Source of the DNA: Bacteroidota bacterium
Lineage (GTDB): Bacteria > Bacteroidota > Rhodothermia > Rhodothermales > Bin80
Assembly: GCA_028875125.1 (NCBI GenBank)
Contig: JAPPGC010000010.1
Coordinates: 1-34,350, forward strand
Direction of reading: 5' to 3'
DNA: 34,350 nucleotides
Shown here one piece after another: positions 9,712-17,770 of the stretch. A model generated the notes under the pieces. That model saw only the letters and a list, made by a program, of their open reading frames with translations. It had not been told where the DNA came from and made no database searches. The position numbers were made by a program, and so were the translations under genes. The stretch's first letter is position 1; each line of letters starts with the position of its first letter.

Positions 9712-10355
9712 GTTGTAACAATTCGCATTTACAGGATAAGACGGTGGTCATAACAGGTGCGGGCGGTCGATTAGGTCAGCGCCTGGTTGCACGTTTTGGA
9801 GAGATCGGAGCATGTGTGGTGTCTATTGGACGTGTGGATACTACACAATTAGCCCTGGACCTGACTAAGGAAGCCGAGGTCACAGATGCTTTTGCCCGTA
9901 TCAAGGATCAGTATGGTCGTATTGATGTTTTGGTGCATGCGGTTGGGATGTGGAATGAGTGGCCTCTGCTGGACACTAGACTGGAAGATTGGGAGCGCAT
10001 GATGCGTGTGAATCTTACGTCCAGTTTTTTGTGCTTTCGAGAAGCAGCCCGACACATGCTCCCGGAAGGAGGGACATTAGTAGGCATATGTGCTCGTTCA
10101 GGCCTTGAAGCAGCTTTGGCGCGCGGAGGGGCTTATGCTGCAAGCAAAGCGGGGTTACTACGGCTGGTTGAGGCGGTTGCGTCGGAATATCCTGTACTGC
10201 GCACGTACGCTCTTGCACCGTCAATCATACGATATGGCAAAAGCACAGGTACAGGTGTTCGTGCTGATGACCTGATTGAGCTAGCAATCCAGCTATGCTC
10301 CGAATCTGCAGCGGCACTTAGCGGAACTGCACTGCAGGCCTATGGGGATCGGTAA
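9708..10355 (+). CDS. Short-chain dehydrogenase/reductase (SDR)
   Basis: A 215-residue classical SDR with a Rossmann fold that binds NAD(P)H. The cofactor glycine motif is TGAGGRLG at residues 16-23. The catalytic residues are present: Asn102 in VNLTSS, Ser131 in ARSG, and Tyr143/Lys147 in YAASK. It is slightly shorter than the usual 240-260 residues, with a short substrate-binding C-terminus. The usual NNAG motif is replaced by VHAVG. The start overlaps the upstream lipoprotein stop by four bases. A 17-base gap separates it from the small membrane protein that follows. The substrate is unknown; the symporter downstream may import it or a related compound, which is inference from gene order. 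Confidence 0.85.
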   Translation: MSCNNSHLQDKTVVITGAGGRLGQRLVARFGEIGACVVSIGRVDTTQLALDLTKEAEVTDAFARIKDQYGRIDVLVHAVGMWNEWPLLDTRLEDWERMMRVNLTSSFLCFREAARHMLPEGGTLVGICARSGLEAALARGGAYAASKAGLLRLVEAVASEYPVLRTYALAPSIIRYGKSTGTGVRADDLIELAIQLCSESAAALSGTALQAYGDR

Positions 10356-10372
10356 ATAACAGGTAAGTTCAT

Positions 10373-10489
10373 ATGACCGAATTGGATCAAAAATCTTCCG
10401 AATCATATATTCGCACGCTGATCCGCGTCTTTGCCGCTCAAGGGATAATAATGTTAATTTTGTGGCTTTTGCACGCAATCTACAACTAG
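10373..10489 (+). CDS. Small single-span membrane protein, candidate symporter accessory subunit
   Basis: A 38-residue open frame with ATG at 10373 and TAG at 10487-10489. The first half is polar (MTELDQKSSESYIRTLIR) and the second half is one hydrophobic span (AAQGIIMLILWLLHAIY). AGGTAAG lies about 6 bases upstream as a possible ribosome binding site. The symporter ATG follows only three bases after the stop, and the gene sits in a run of tightly spaced same-strand genes. Very small single-span proteins encoded directly before sodium symporters are known as accessory subunits in several transporter families, so a stabilising or regulatory role is likely but inferred. I cannot match it to a named family. 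Confidence 0.65.
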   Translation: MTELDQKSSESYIRTLIRVFAAQGIIMLILWLLHAIYN

Positions 10490-10492
10490 GTC

Positions 10493-12166
10493 ATGCATCC
10501 GATTAACTGGCTCATTGTGGCGGCCTACCTCGCTTACGTTCTATGGGACGGGCTTCGTCGTTCCAGAGACACTGATCGCCTCAAAGGATATTTTCTGGCA
10601 AACCAGAGTCTTCCTTGGTGGGCCGTTGGACTTTCGGTCATGGCAACACAGCTCTCTGCCGTGACTATGATTGGGACCACAGGCCAAGGCGCGACCGATG
10701 GTATCCGCTTTATTCAGTTTTACTTTGGTCTACCCTTGGCTATGGTGATCCTGGGGGTTACGCTGGTGCCGTTTCTGCATCGGAGTGGAGTGTACACGGC
10801 GTACGAGTATTTGGAGAAACGTTTTGGACCCGGGACACGGTCGCTCACCAGTTTTCTTTTTTTGATGTCCCGCGGCTTGAGTTGCGGGACCATACTCGCT
10901 GCACCGGCAGTAGTTATGGCGGCAGTGTTTGGGTGGGACCTTACCCTAAGTGTAGCCGTGATCGGAATCCCTACGGTGCTGTACACGATGTTTGGCGGTA
11001 TTCAGGCAGTGGCATGGGCGGATGTAAAGCAAATGGTGCTGATAGTACTTTCTCTTGCAGCTGTCGTGGTTGTTCTTCTCGTAAAGATGCCGGTGAACCC
11101 TCACGATGCTCTTCAGATTGCCGGGGCTACCGGCAGGCTTCAAGTATTTGATTTTTCATTCACTCTTAACGAGACATACACATTCTGGTCTGGACTTCTG
11201 GGAGGAACGTTTTTGATGTTGTCTTATTTTGGGACAGACCAGAGTCAGGTGCAGCGCTACTTGGCGGCCCGTTCGGTTGTAGAGGCGCGACGCTCCCTTC
11301 TGATGAGCGCCTACTGGAAAATTCCACTCCAGTCTCTGGTATTGCTCATTGGGGTTCTAGTATTTGTTTTCTATTTATTTCAGGCACCTCCCCTCCTGTA
11401 CAATCCGGCGCATGAAGCTGCGGTGCGCAATCACGCTCCGCAGGAGTATGCCGAACTGGAAAGTCAATACGGCACAGAGTTTACGGCGCGAGTAGCCGCT
11501 GCCGAGGAGGTTGCTGCGGGCTTGCCAGGTGCAACCGAGCGGCTGGAAGCACATGAGAGCAACGTAGGTAACTTGCGTAACGATGCACTTAATCTCGTAC
11601 GCGAAGCTACCGGGGAGGAATCCGTCAGAGATGTGAATTATATCATGCCGCGCTTCGCCCTGGATATTCTTCCCCTGGGATTGACCGGGCTCTTCATTGC
11701 GGCGATAATGGCTGCTGCCATGTCCAGTATCTCTTCCGAACTCAATTCACTTTCTACGGCAACAGTAATTGATTTTTATCGGCGATGGATTCGCCCGGAT
11801 GCTCCTGAGCGTCACATGCTCTGGGTCAGTAAACTAGCCACAGGTTTCTGGGGGATTTTTGCATGTTTTGTAGCTACTTTTGCGGTGACCCTGGGTTCGT
11901 TGATTGAGGTTGTGAATCGGTTTGGTTCTTTCTTCTATGGTTCAATCTTGGGAGTATTTATTCTTGCAATGGTCCCTGCGGGGCGTGGTGTGGGGGCCTT
12001 TTACGGACTGATTGCGGGGATGGGGGCTGTTGCAGCAGTCAATTTTTTGGCGCCGGAGGTCTCCTTTTTATGGCACAATGTGGTTGGAGCTGTGACGGTA
12101 TTTTCCGTTGGTCTGCTTTTTTCATGGTTCCGACATAACGTCGCGCCCGGCAATAGCTCGGGATAG
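10493..12166 (+). CDS. Sodium:solute symporter family (SSS) transporter
   Basis: A 557-residue inner-membrane transporter with at least twelve hydrophobic segments, using the sodium gradient to import a solute. The N-terminus shows the SSS pattern: [20 protein letters not shown], then a sodium-site region around [11 protein letters not shown]. The family motif [14 protein letters not shown] lies near residues 247-260. Residues 299-381 form an unusually long hydrophilic, helix-forming loop rich in Glu, Ala and Asn between two membrane spans. The substrate cannot be read from sequence; sugars, acids, vitamins or choline-like compounds are all possible. The gene ends inside the recR coding region on the other strand, a 45-base tail-to-tail overlap. 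Confidence 0.9.
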   Translation: MHPINWLIVAAYLAYVLWDGLRRSRDTDRLKGYFLANQSLPWWAVGLSVMATQLSAVTMIGTTGQGATDGIRFIQFYFGLPLAMVILGVTLVPFLHRSGVYTAYEYLEKRFGPGTRSLTSFLFLMSRGLSCGTILAAPAVVMAAVFGWDLTLSVAVIGIPTVLYTMFGGIQAVAWADVKQMVLIVLSLAAVVVVLLVKMPVNPHDALQIAGATGRLQVFDFSFTLNETYTFWSGLLGGTFLMLSYFGTDQSQVQRYLAARSVVEARRSLLMSAYWKIPLQSLVLLIGVLVFVFYLFQAPPLLYNPAHEAAVRNHAPQEYAELESQYGTEFTARVAAAEEVAAGLPGATERLEAHESNVGNLRNDALNLVREATGEESVRDVNYIMPRFALDILPLGLTGLFIAAIMAAAMSSISSELNSLSTATVIDFYRRWIRPDAPERHMLWVSKLATGFWGIFACFVATFAVTLGSLIEVVNRFGSFFYGSILGVFILAMVPAGRGVGAFYGLIAGMGAVAAVNFLAPEVSFLWHNVVGAVTVFSVGLLFSWFRHNVAPGNSSG

Positions 12167-12736
12167 TGTAGCTTCGTCCGCATAGGTTAGGGTGAGGCCA
12201 ACAGGGATTCCCCGTGCAAGGCGTGTAATCTTTATTCCGAAGGGCTCCAGCAACTGGGCTAAGTAGAAAGCGGTCGTATCTCCTTCCACAGTGGGGCTTA
12301 TCGCCAGGATTATCTCGGAAATCTCCGAGTCCGGTTTTCCAATGCGTTCAAGTAAGGAACGGATATTCAAATCATCTGGACCAACCCCGTCCAGTGGTGA
12401 GATCACTCCTCCCAGTACGTGATATGTACCACGATACTCGCCCGTCCGCTCGAGCGCAAGAATGTCCTCGGGATCCTGTACGACACAAACCATGTCTACG
12501 GCCCGTTTGCTGGAACTGCATATGATGCAGATCTCCGTATCCGTAATGTTCCGGCAGACACTGCAGGCGCGAACGCGTTCTTTAACCTCCAGCAATGCAG
12601 TTGCAAGTTGGGACACTTCTTTTTTTGGCATTTTGAGAACATGTGCAGCCAGTCGCCGCGCACTCTTACGGCCGATAGTGGGGAGCTTCGAGAACTGCTC
12701 AATCAGTATTTCCACCGATTCTGAGGCGAATTGCAT
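12122..12736 (-). CDS. recR: Recombination mediator protein RecR
   Basis: RecR works with RecO (and RecF) to load RecA on SSB-coated gaps. The 204-residue protein has the family order: a helix-hairpin-helix near residues 8-28 ([20 protein letters not shown]), a Cys4 zinc site at Cys58, Cys61, Cys70 and Cys73, a Toprim domain from about residue 80 ([23 protein letters not shown] compressed here), and a C-terminal Walker-B-like and oligomerisation region ending [11 protein letters not shown]. Length is standard. It starts three bases after the ybaB stop in the dnaX-ybaB-recR order conserved across bacteria. Its last 45 bases are antisense to the symporter gene. Confidence 0.97.
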   Translation of the reverse strand: MQFASESVEILIEQFSKLPTIGRKSARRLAAHVLKMPKKEVSQLATALLEVKERVRACSVCRNITDTEICIICSSSKRAVDMVCVVQDPEDILALERTGEYRGTYHVLGGVISPLDGVGPDDLNIRSLLERIGKPDSEISEIILAISPTVEGDTTAFYLAQLLEPFGIKITRLARGIPVGLTLTYADEATLSRAIAGRDVMSEP

Positions 12737-12739
12737 TAC

Positions 12740-13060
12740 TCAGAGTCCAAACTTGGAGAGGTCCATATTTTTCGGGAGAAAGTTTCCGGCCTGATCGCGG
12801 AGTTCGTTCTGTGCAGCTTCGCCAGCTTCTTCAAGGGCTTTGTTTACGCCTGCTATGATGAGGTCCTGCAGCATTTCAATATCCTCCGGATCAACGATAT
12901 CGGGATCCAACTCAACTTTGACAATGCGCTGGGATCCGGTGGCAGTCACCTTGATCATTCCGCCTCCGGCTTCCGAGGTGGCTGTGATCCGGCCGACCAT
13001 TTCTTGTACACTGGCCATCTGTTTTTGCATTTCGGCCATTTTTTTGAAAATATTTGACAT
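12740..13060 (-). CDS. ybaB: YbaB/EbfC family nucleoid-associated protein
   Basis: A 106-residue DNA-binding protein that dimerises into a tweezer shape and helps organise the nucleoid. The sequence has the typical N-terminal helix (MSNIFKKMAEMQKQMASVQE), a central strand region with the GGGMIKVTATG segment, and the conserved DPEDIEMLQDLIIAGVNKAL helix. It sits between dnaX (14-base gap) and recR (3-base gap), the usual context of this family. Confidence 0.95.
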   Translation of the reverse strand: MSNIFKKMAEMQKQMASVQEMVGRITATSEAGGGMIKVTATGSQRIVKVELDPDIVDPEDIEMLQDLIIAGVNKALEEAGEAAQNELRDQAGNFLPKNMDLSKFGL

Positions 13061-13074
13061 TGTTGTATTGTTGC

Positions 13075-14907
13075 TTAGGGTGTGGGATTATTTGCTAGGC
13101 GAAGGTCAAGGGCTTCGGTGAGCAGCCGTAGGCTGGGGAATTGCCTCTTCAGTTTTTCTATTTCGGCATTCCAATCGGGGTTCATTGAGGGAAAGAGCTC
13201 CGGTCTAACGACGAAATCAACTTCAAGGCCGTTAAGGACGGAGATTGACTGCATGGATTTTTTAATGGCTTCCAGCATATTTCCATCTCTTGCAACGCCC
13301 TGGACAATATCGTTGGCAACTGCGACCTTCAGGGTATTGCCAGACGTGTTTATGGCACGAGAGTCCATCATGGTCTGGACGCCTTGTACATTGTTATGTT
13401 TGGCCAGGACTGTCAGGACCTGCGACCAAGCCTCCTCGAGGTCTGGCTGGGGAATTTGATCGGGCTGAGGCTTTCCCTGCTGTGGTTGAACGGGAGAGTG
13501 GTGTGTTTGCTCGGGGGTGTTTTTTTTTCGTCGATGGCGATCCAGGACGGATTCACCTCCAATGGCATGGGACTGCGGGGCGCTTGTATGTGGAGTGTCC
13601 GAAGTAGTGCCGGTACTACGGGGAGAAGGGGCGGGTTTTGTTCCTGAGGGGGGAGTGTGTCTGGGAGGAGGCGTGTTTTGTGTGGGCAGTGGCATCGCAG
13701 TTGCGGTAACCGGCCGCTGCACAGGTGTATGCTGTACCATACGCTCCAGACGGCGAATCTGTGCCAATGCGTCCGACAGATCGACACTATCCCCCAAGCG
13801 TACCATCTTGACCATGGCCAGCTCTACTGCCAGACGGGTAGAGGTAGAAGTTGGCAGCCTGCTCTGGGCTTCATCTATGACCATCAGGATTCGGAGCAGC
13901 ACGGTTTCGGTAAATTCATCGGCAGCTTCCACATACCGTGCACGCAGCCTTTTACTAACATCAATCAGGGCATCCGTACCTAGCGTAACGGCAATCAACA
14001 GGTTTCGTACATGTTCTGCCAGACCGCTGAAAAACTCTCTCACATCGTGTCCATCCGACATGATTCTTTCGGTGAGGCTGAGCATAGGGCCCGCTTCCCG
14101 CTGTGCTATGTACCGTGTGGCCTCGAAGTACAGTTCTACGTCTACCACACGCAGTGCACCGGCCAAAGTGGAGTACTTAAGATTTGATCCACAGAGTGCC
14201 ACAGCCTGATCAAAGACGCTGAGTGCATCGCGCAGGGCACCATCTCCTTTGTTAGCAATGAGATGGAGCGCATCTTCATCTGCGGTGACCCCTTCACTCT
14301 TGCAGATCTTACCCAGATGATCGACAATATCTTTTGTTGGAATACGCCGGAAATCAAAACGCTGGCAGCGGGACAGGATAGTTGGAAGAACTTTATGTGG
14401 CTCTGTAGTTGCAAAAATAAAGAGTACGTGTGGTGGAGGTTCCTCCAATGTTTTCAGAAGTGCATTAAAGGCCGCAGTGGTGAGCATGTGTACTTCGTCA
14501 ATGATGTACACTTTGCGACGCCCTCCTTGTGGTGGAACACGAACATTTTCACGTAACTCGCGGATATCCTCCACGCGATTGTTGGAGGCCGCGTCTATCT
14601 CAAAGATATTCAGACTTCGCTGTGTTTCGAAGTCTTTACAGGAGTCACAATTCAGGCAGGGTTCGACTTCTCCGTCGGACTTCTCCATACAATTAATGGC
14701 CTTCGCCAGGATTCTGGCTGCAGTAGTTTTTCCAACACCGCGAGGCCCGGTAAAGAGGTAAGCATGGGCTAGCCGTCCCAGTTTGAGGGCATTTATCAGT
14801 GTCTGGACCACATGTGACTGCGCCACGAGGTCCTCAAAGACCTGTGGACGGTATTTGCGGGCGGTGACCAAGTACTGCGATGACGCCATGAACTGATTTG
14901 ACTGCAT
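13075..14907 (-). CDS. dnaX: DNA polymerase III subunit tau (and possibly gamma) DnaX
   Basis: The AAA+ motor of the clamp loader, which opens the sliding clamp and couples polymerases to the helicase. Numbered from ATG at 14907 (610 residues), it shows Walker A GPRGVGKT at 54-61, a zinc site with Cys73, Cys84, Cys87 and Cys90, Walker B DEVH at 137-140 and the SRC sensor near 179-181. Domain III is followed by a Pro/Thr/Gln-rich linker (about 390-490) and a tau-specific C-terminal region. The start is uncertain: GTG at 14931 and ATG at 14889 are in frame, and GGGAGG lies upstream of 14907. The linker contains an A9 run in the coding strand (13520-13528), described separately. First gene of the dnaX-ybaB-recR operon. 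Confidence 0.95.
   Translation of the reverse strand: MQSNQFMASSQYLVTARKYRPQVFEDLVAQSHVVQTLINALKLGRLAHAYLFTGPRGVGKTTAARILAKAINCMEKSDGEVEPCLNCDSCKDFETQRSLNIFEIDAASNNRVEDIRELRENVRVPPQGGRRKVYIIDEVHMLTTAAFNALLKTLEEPPPHVLFIFATTEPHKVLPTILSRCQRFDFRRIPTKDIVDHLGKICKSEGVTADEDALHLIANKGDGALRDALSVFDQAVALCGSNLKYSTLAGALRVVDVELYFEATRYIAQREAGPMLSLTERIMSDGHDVREFFSGLAEHVRNLLIAVTLGTDALIDVSKRLRARYVEAADEFTETVLLRILMVIDEAQSRLPTSTSTRLAVELAMVKMVRLGDSVDLSDALAQIRRLERMVQHTPVQRPVTATAMPLPTQNTPPPRHTPPSGTKPAPSPRSTGTTSDTPHTSAPQSHAIGGESVLDRHRRKKNTPEQTHHSPVQPQQGKPQPDQIPQPDLEEAWSQVLTVLAKHNNVQGVQTMMDSRAINTSGNTLKVAVANDIVQGVARDGNMLEAIKKSMQSISVLNGLEVDFVVRPELFPSMNPDWNAEIEKLKRQFPSLRLLTEALDLRLANNPTP
13520..13528 (-). promoter_or_regulatory. 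A9 tract in dnaX, candidate slippage/frameshift site for a gamma-type product
   Basis: The coding strand reads CGA CGA followed by nine A residues and CACC, encoding Arg-Arg-Lys-Lys-Asn at about residue 460. Adding one A (or a -1 shift) gives a frame that ends at TAA (13394-13396) after about 44 codons. Losing one A gives a frame that ends at TGA (13413-13415) after about 35 codons. Either event would remove the tau-specific C-terminus. A GGAGGTGA element lies 24 bases upstream (13553-13560). In Thermus thermophilus the gamma subunit arises by transcriptional slippage on an A9 run in dnaX, so the analogy is close, but the use of this site is inferred. Confidence 0.5.
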
Positions 14908-15068
14908 TATATACGGGGCAGGCCCTCCCACAATGCAACAAAAGTGTTTCTAAGGGGTTCGGACGAAAATCGAGCCTTAATGTGATGTTTACAGCGCTGG
15001 GAAAGTTGCTTTACGCGACGTTGAAGGCTTGTGTTTTATCTTATTAAACAAGAATTGGGGTAAATTTC
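14908..15068. promoter_or_regulatory. Divergent intergenic region between dnaX and the STAS gene
   Basis: These 161 bases hold the promoters of the dnaX operon (minus) and the STAS gene (plus). On the plus strand TTGAAG occurs near 15021 with an AT-rich stretch downstream (TATCTTATTAAAC), a plausible but imperfect sigma-70-type element. TTGGGG lies 12 bases before the STAS start. I see no repeats or RNA gene. Confidence 0.35.
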
Positions 15069-15404
15069 ATGTCTCTAAGGGTTACCTGGAACAGCGAAAA
15101 CGACGCTAAGGCTGCGATTTTGGATGGCAGGATTGATAGTTCGAATACTGCTCTCTTCAAGCAATCTATCCTTGAGGGCACGACGGATGAAGATCGTGTA
15201 CTCATCCTGGAGTTCAGCAAGGTAAACTTCATCAGCAGTGCAGGCTTGCGAGTTGTTCTCGAGCTAGCGAAAGCATTCAGGCCTCCCAAATCCTTTTCTG
15301 TTTGTGGTTTGTCTTTTGCAGTACGGGAGGTTTTTGAGATCAGTGGATTTGATCAGATTGTAAGTGTCTACGGGACGCTGGAGGAGGCACGGTCCAAGAG
15401 CTGA
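15069..15404 (+). CDS. STAS-domain protein, anti-sigma factor antagonist type
   Basis: A 111-residue single STAS domain, the fold of SpoIIAA/RsbV proteins that release a sigma factor or other partner by binding an anti-sigma kinase. The key segment is KVNFISSAGLRVVLELAK; alignment to the DSSG motif puts the regulatory phosphoserine at Ser57. The N-terminal strands and the ILDGRIDSSNTALFKQ segment are typical. No anti-sigma kinase, PP2C phosphatase or sigma factor gene is adjacent, so the partner is elsewhere. The next gene starts 95 bases downstream on the same strand and is not obviously related. Confidence 0.88.
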   Translation: MSLRVTWNSENDAKAAILDGRIDSSNTALFKQSILEGTTDEDRVLILEFSKVNFISSAGLRVVLELAKAFRPPKSFSVCGLSFAVREVFEISGFDQIVSVYGTLEEARSKS

Positions 15405-15499
15405 ACTCTCCGGTTCATAGCGGTACGCTCCAAAGCACTCGTTGTTTAGTGTTATGAGGGGCGGGAGTATTTGAGAAACATAAGCTATTGGTCATAGTC

Positions 15500-16867
15500 A
15501 TGCCACAGTCTGCTTCCAGTGCAATTTCGGCTCAGGATCGTGCTTCGGTTCTGCATCCCTTTACGTCATTGGGTACCCACAATCCCATGGTATTTACCCA
15601 CGGAGAGGGTTTGTGGGTATTTGATGAGCACGGGAATCGTTATCTGGAGGGTGTGGCAGGTTTGTGGTCAGCTTCGCTCGGATTTAGTGAGAGTCGGCTA
15701 GCTGATGCAGCCTATCGGCAGTTCCAGGAACTGCCATTCATGCATATGTTTGCGTCGGCAAGCCATCCACCTGGTGTTGCCTTGGCAGAGGAGCTACTCC
15801 GTATAGCTCCGGTGCCTATGGCTAAAGTATTTTTTGCAAACTCAGGGTCGGAGGCAGTCGATTCAGCCGTGAAAATGATCTGGTTCTTCAATAACGCACT
15901 GGGACGCGTAAAGAAGAAAAAGATTATTGCCCGTCGGGACGCATACCATGGCTCATTGATTGCTTCTTCAAGTCTAACTGGACTACCAAAAAACCACAAA
16001 CTATTCGATCTTCCGCTTCCAGGGTTTTTGCATACCGCCAAACCACATTACTACCGGTGTGCACATGAAGGTGAGTCAGAGGAGTCGTTTGGGGCCAGAT
16101 TGGCTTCGGAGCTAGACGAACTGATCACCCTGGAGGGTCCGGAGACGGTAGCGGCATTCTTTGCCGAACCAATCATGGGCGTGGGAGGTGTGATTGTTCC
16201 CCCAAAAGGTTATATCAAAGCGATTCAGCATGTTCTGAAGAAGCACGATGTATTATTGGTTGCTGATGAGGTAATATGCGGGTTCGGTCGGACCGGAAAT
16301 ATGTGGGGAAGTCAGACTGTCGGCATGGAGCCGGACATACTAGTAACAGCCAAGGCGCTTTCGGCTTCCTATTTACCGATTTCTGCGGTCATGGTCAATC
16401 AGAGAGTCTATGACGCGTTGGAGTCAGGGAGTGATCAGGTTGGTGTTTTTGCTCACGGGATGACTTATACCGGGCATCCTGTTTCTGCTGCTGTAGCACT
16501 TGAGTGCCTGAAAATCTATGAAGAGAGGAATATTCTGGAGCATGTGCGAACTGTTGGTGCCCAGCTTCATGAAGGTTTGCGGGATCGTGTTGCCCCTCAT
16601 CCACTTGTTGGGGAAGTACGTGGGAGAGGATTGGTGGCAGGTGTAGAACTCGTTGCAGATAAGCGCACACGCGAGCAGTTCCCGTCATCACTCGGAATGG
16701 GGACAAAACTTCGGGCAGAAGCAATTAATCGTGGTTTGATTCTCCGGGCCATGGGAGACACATTGGGAATTTCGCCGCCGCTTATTCTTACGGAAGATGA
16801 CGTGGAATTCCTGTTGACTGCGCTGTGTGAGGCATTGGATGCCACGCAAGACCAATTGCCTGCTTAG
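15500..16867 (+). CDS. Class III PLP-dependent aminotransferase (omega-amino acid:pyruvate type)
   Basis: A 455-residue fold-type I transaminase. It shows the phosphate-binding segment SGSEAVDSAVK at 115-125, the ring-stacking YHGS at 149-152, the cofactor-binding Asp256 in DEVICGFGRTG, and the Schiff-base lysine Lys285 in LVTAKALSAS. The pattern around the N-terminus (GLWVFDEHGNRYLEGVAGLW) and the WFFNNALGRVKKKKII segment resembles enzymes that transfer amino groups from omega-amino acids, diamines or beta-alanine to pyruvate. The exact substrate is not determined. I chose ATG at 15500 over the in-frame TTG at 15488 because the former gives a normal N-terminus. The region 15405-15499 shows no clear promoter or terminator. 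Confidence 0.88.
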   Translation: MPQSASSAISAQDRASVLHPFTSLGTHNPMVFTHGEGLWVFDEHGNRYLEGVAGLWSASLGFSESRLADAAYRQFQELPFMHMFASASHPPGVALAEELLRIAPVPMAKVFFANSGSEAVDSAVKMIWFFNNALGRVKKKKIIARRDAYHGSLIASSSLTGLPKNHKLFDLPLPGFLHTAKPHYYRCAHEGESEESFGARLASELDELITLEGPETVAAFFAEPIMGVGGVIVPPKGYIKAIQHVLKKHDVLLVADEVICGFGRTGNMWGSQTVGMEPDILVTAKALSASYLPISAVMVNQRVYDALESGSDQVGVFAHGMTYTGHPVSAAVALECLKIYEERNILEHVRTVGAQLHEGLRDRVAPHPLVGEVRGRGLVAGVELVADKRTREQFPSSLGMGTKLRAEAINRGLILRAMGDTLGISPPLILTEDDVEFLLTALCEALDATQDQLPA

Positions 16868-16908
16868 CCTCTCGAGCACATACTGAGGCTTCTGGGTACG
16901 CTTGATTT

Positions 16909-16937
16909 GTCAGTGGTTCTACGGAACAGACACTGAC
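16909..16937. other. Stem-loop with UACG tetraloop in a convergent gap
   Basis: GTCAGTG (16909-16915) pairs with CACTGAC (16931-16937), and GTTC (16916-16919) pairs with GAAC (16924-16927) around the loop TACG, leaving AGA as a one-sided bulge. On the plus strand this gives a C(UACG)G closed loop, a member of the very stable UNCG class. No T-run follows on either strand, so it is not a classical intrinsic terminator, though it lies 42 bases past the aminotransferase stop and could protect its 3' end. Confidence 0.55.
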
Positions 16938-16976
16938 CACGGTATCCTGGATTTGTGTAGACATTCATTTCGAGAG

Positions 16977-16998
16977 CACGATTCTATTCCAAATCGTG
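16977..16998. repeat. Inverted repeat just past the end of the bat operon
   Basis: CACGATT (16977-16983) and AATCGTG (16992-16998) form a perfect 7-base inverted repeat around an 8-base centre. The same half-sites, ACGATTCTA and AATCGTG, recur upstream of the operon at 24308-24337. It could be an operator-like site or a small hairpin. Confidence 0.45.
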
Positions 16999-17013
16999 GC
17001 GGATGAAAGATTG

Positions 17014-17042
17014 GGGGTTCCGACCGGACCTAAAAGAACCCC
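17014..17042. other. Stem-loop at the 3' end of batE
   Basis: GGGGTTC (17014-17020) pairs with GAACCCC (17036-17042) over a 15-base loop that includes the batE stop codon. There is no adjacent T-tract on the minus strand, so termination by this hairpin alone is doubtful. With the two stem-loops nearby it makes a structured end between convergent transcripts. Confidence 0.35.
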
Positions 17043-17770
17043 AGAACACTTGCATTTACGTAACCGCGTACCCCATTAGGCAAGCTTACCTCTGCACCGA
17101 GATCCGTTTGTCCAATAAACGACACTTTTACTCCCTCGGGTACGTCAATGCTTCCGGTTTCCGTGACAAGCGTTGTGGATTCAATAATGGCGGCGCCTTG
17201 AATTGAACTTCGCTCACCGGAAACCAGTGCTGCGATCAAAAGAAGTAACAGGCCAACTCCCAGCGCTCCTGCGCGTGCACGCCTGTGCCAGTTGTTGCGC
17301 GTCTGTGACCAGATGTAGTGAGCGTACAACAGGCAGGCAATCAAGTAAAACCCCAGACCTGAGATTAGAAACCTCAGAGCACTGTATTGGCCGAACAAAG
17401 TGTACCACCAAGCCCGCCAGAATGGCGTAGGAAGCTCGGAGAAGGGACTCTGAATCTTGGCTTCCACAATCTGGATGTTATGCAGGAGTTGTGGATCATC
17501 TCCCAGTAGACGTCGCGCAAGCTCATAATAACAGACGGCTTCACCAATCTCATCTAGACGGAAATATGCACTGGCAAGGTTATGGTACAGGGCACCGCTC
17601 GCAAAGCCGGTTTCCAGAACAGCGTGGTACTGGCCAATTGCTTCTGCGTAGGCCCCGGACTCAACAAGCCCGTTAGCTTCGTCAAAAAGATGAAGCGCAT
17701 CTTCTAGTTGCTGTGCATTCGCAAACCCGACATTTGCAATCAGAGCAAACAACAGAGCACCATGCCTCAT
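17030..17770 (-). CDS. batE: BatE-like protein, TPR plus SH3-like domain
   Basis: A 246-residue membrane protein. A signal peptide (residues 1-19, ending FANA) is followed by TPR-type helices at about 22-100 (Ala-rich repeats around EAIGQYHAVLETG and ALYHNLASAYFRLDEIGEAV). Two membrane spans follow at about 131-154 and 168-184, and then an SH3-like beta domain at about 195-246 ending RGYVNASVLGFF. This order is the BatE pattern of Bacteroidota. Its start overlaps the batD stop by four bases (ATGA), and it is the last gene of the operon. The Bat proteins were named from an aerotolerance locus in Bacteroides; their molecular job is still unclear. Confidence 0.88.
   Translation of the reverse strand: MRHGALLFALIANVGFANAQQLEDALHLFDEANGLVESGAYAEAIGQYHAVLETGFASGALYHNLASAYFRLDEIGEAVCYYELARRLLGDDPQLLHNIQIVEAKIQSPFSELPTPFWRAWWYTLFGQYSALRFLISGLGFYLIACLLYAHYIWSQTRNNWHRRARAGALGVGLLLLLIAALVSGERSSIQGAAIIESTTLVTETGSIDVPEGVKVSFIGQTDLGAEVSLPNGVRGYVNASVLGFF

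Noticed and set aside
13517..14209. 230-codon open frame antisense to dnaX
   Set aside because: Composition is Ser/Arg-rich shadow sequence and the opposite strand encodes the conserved DnaX motifs.
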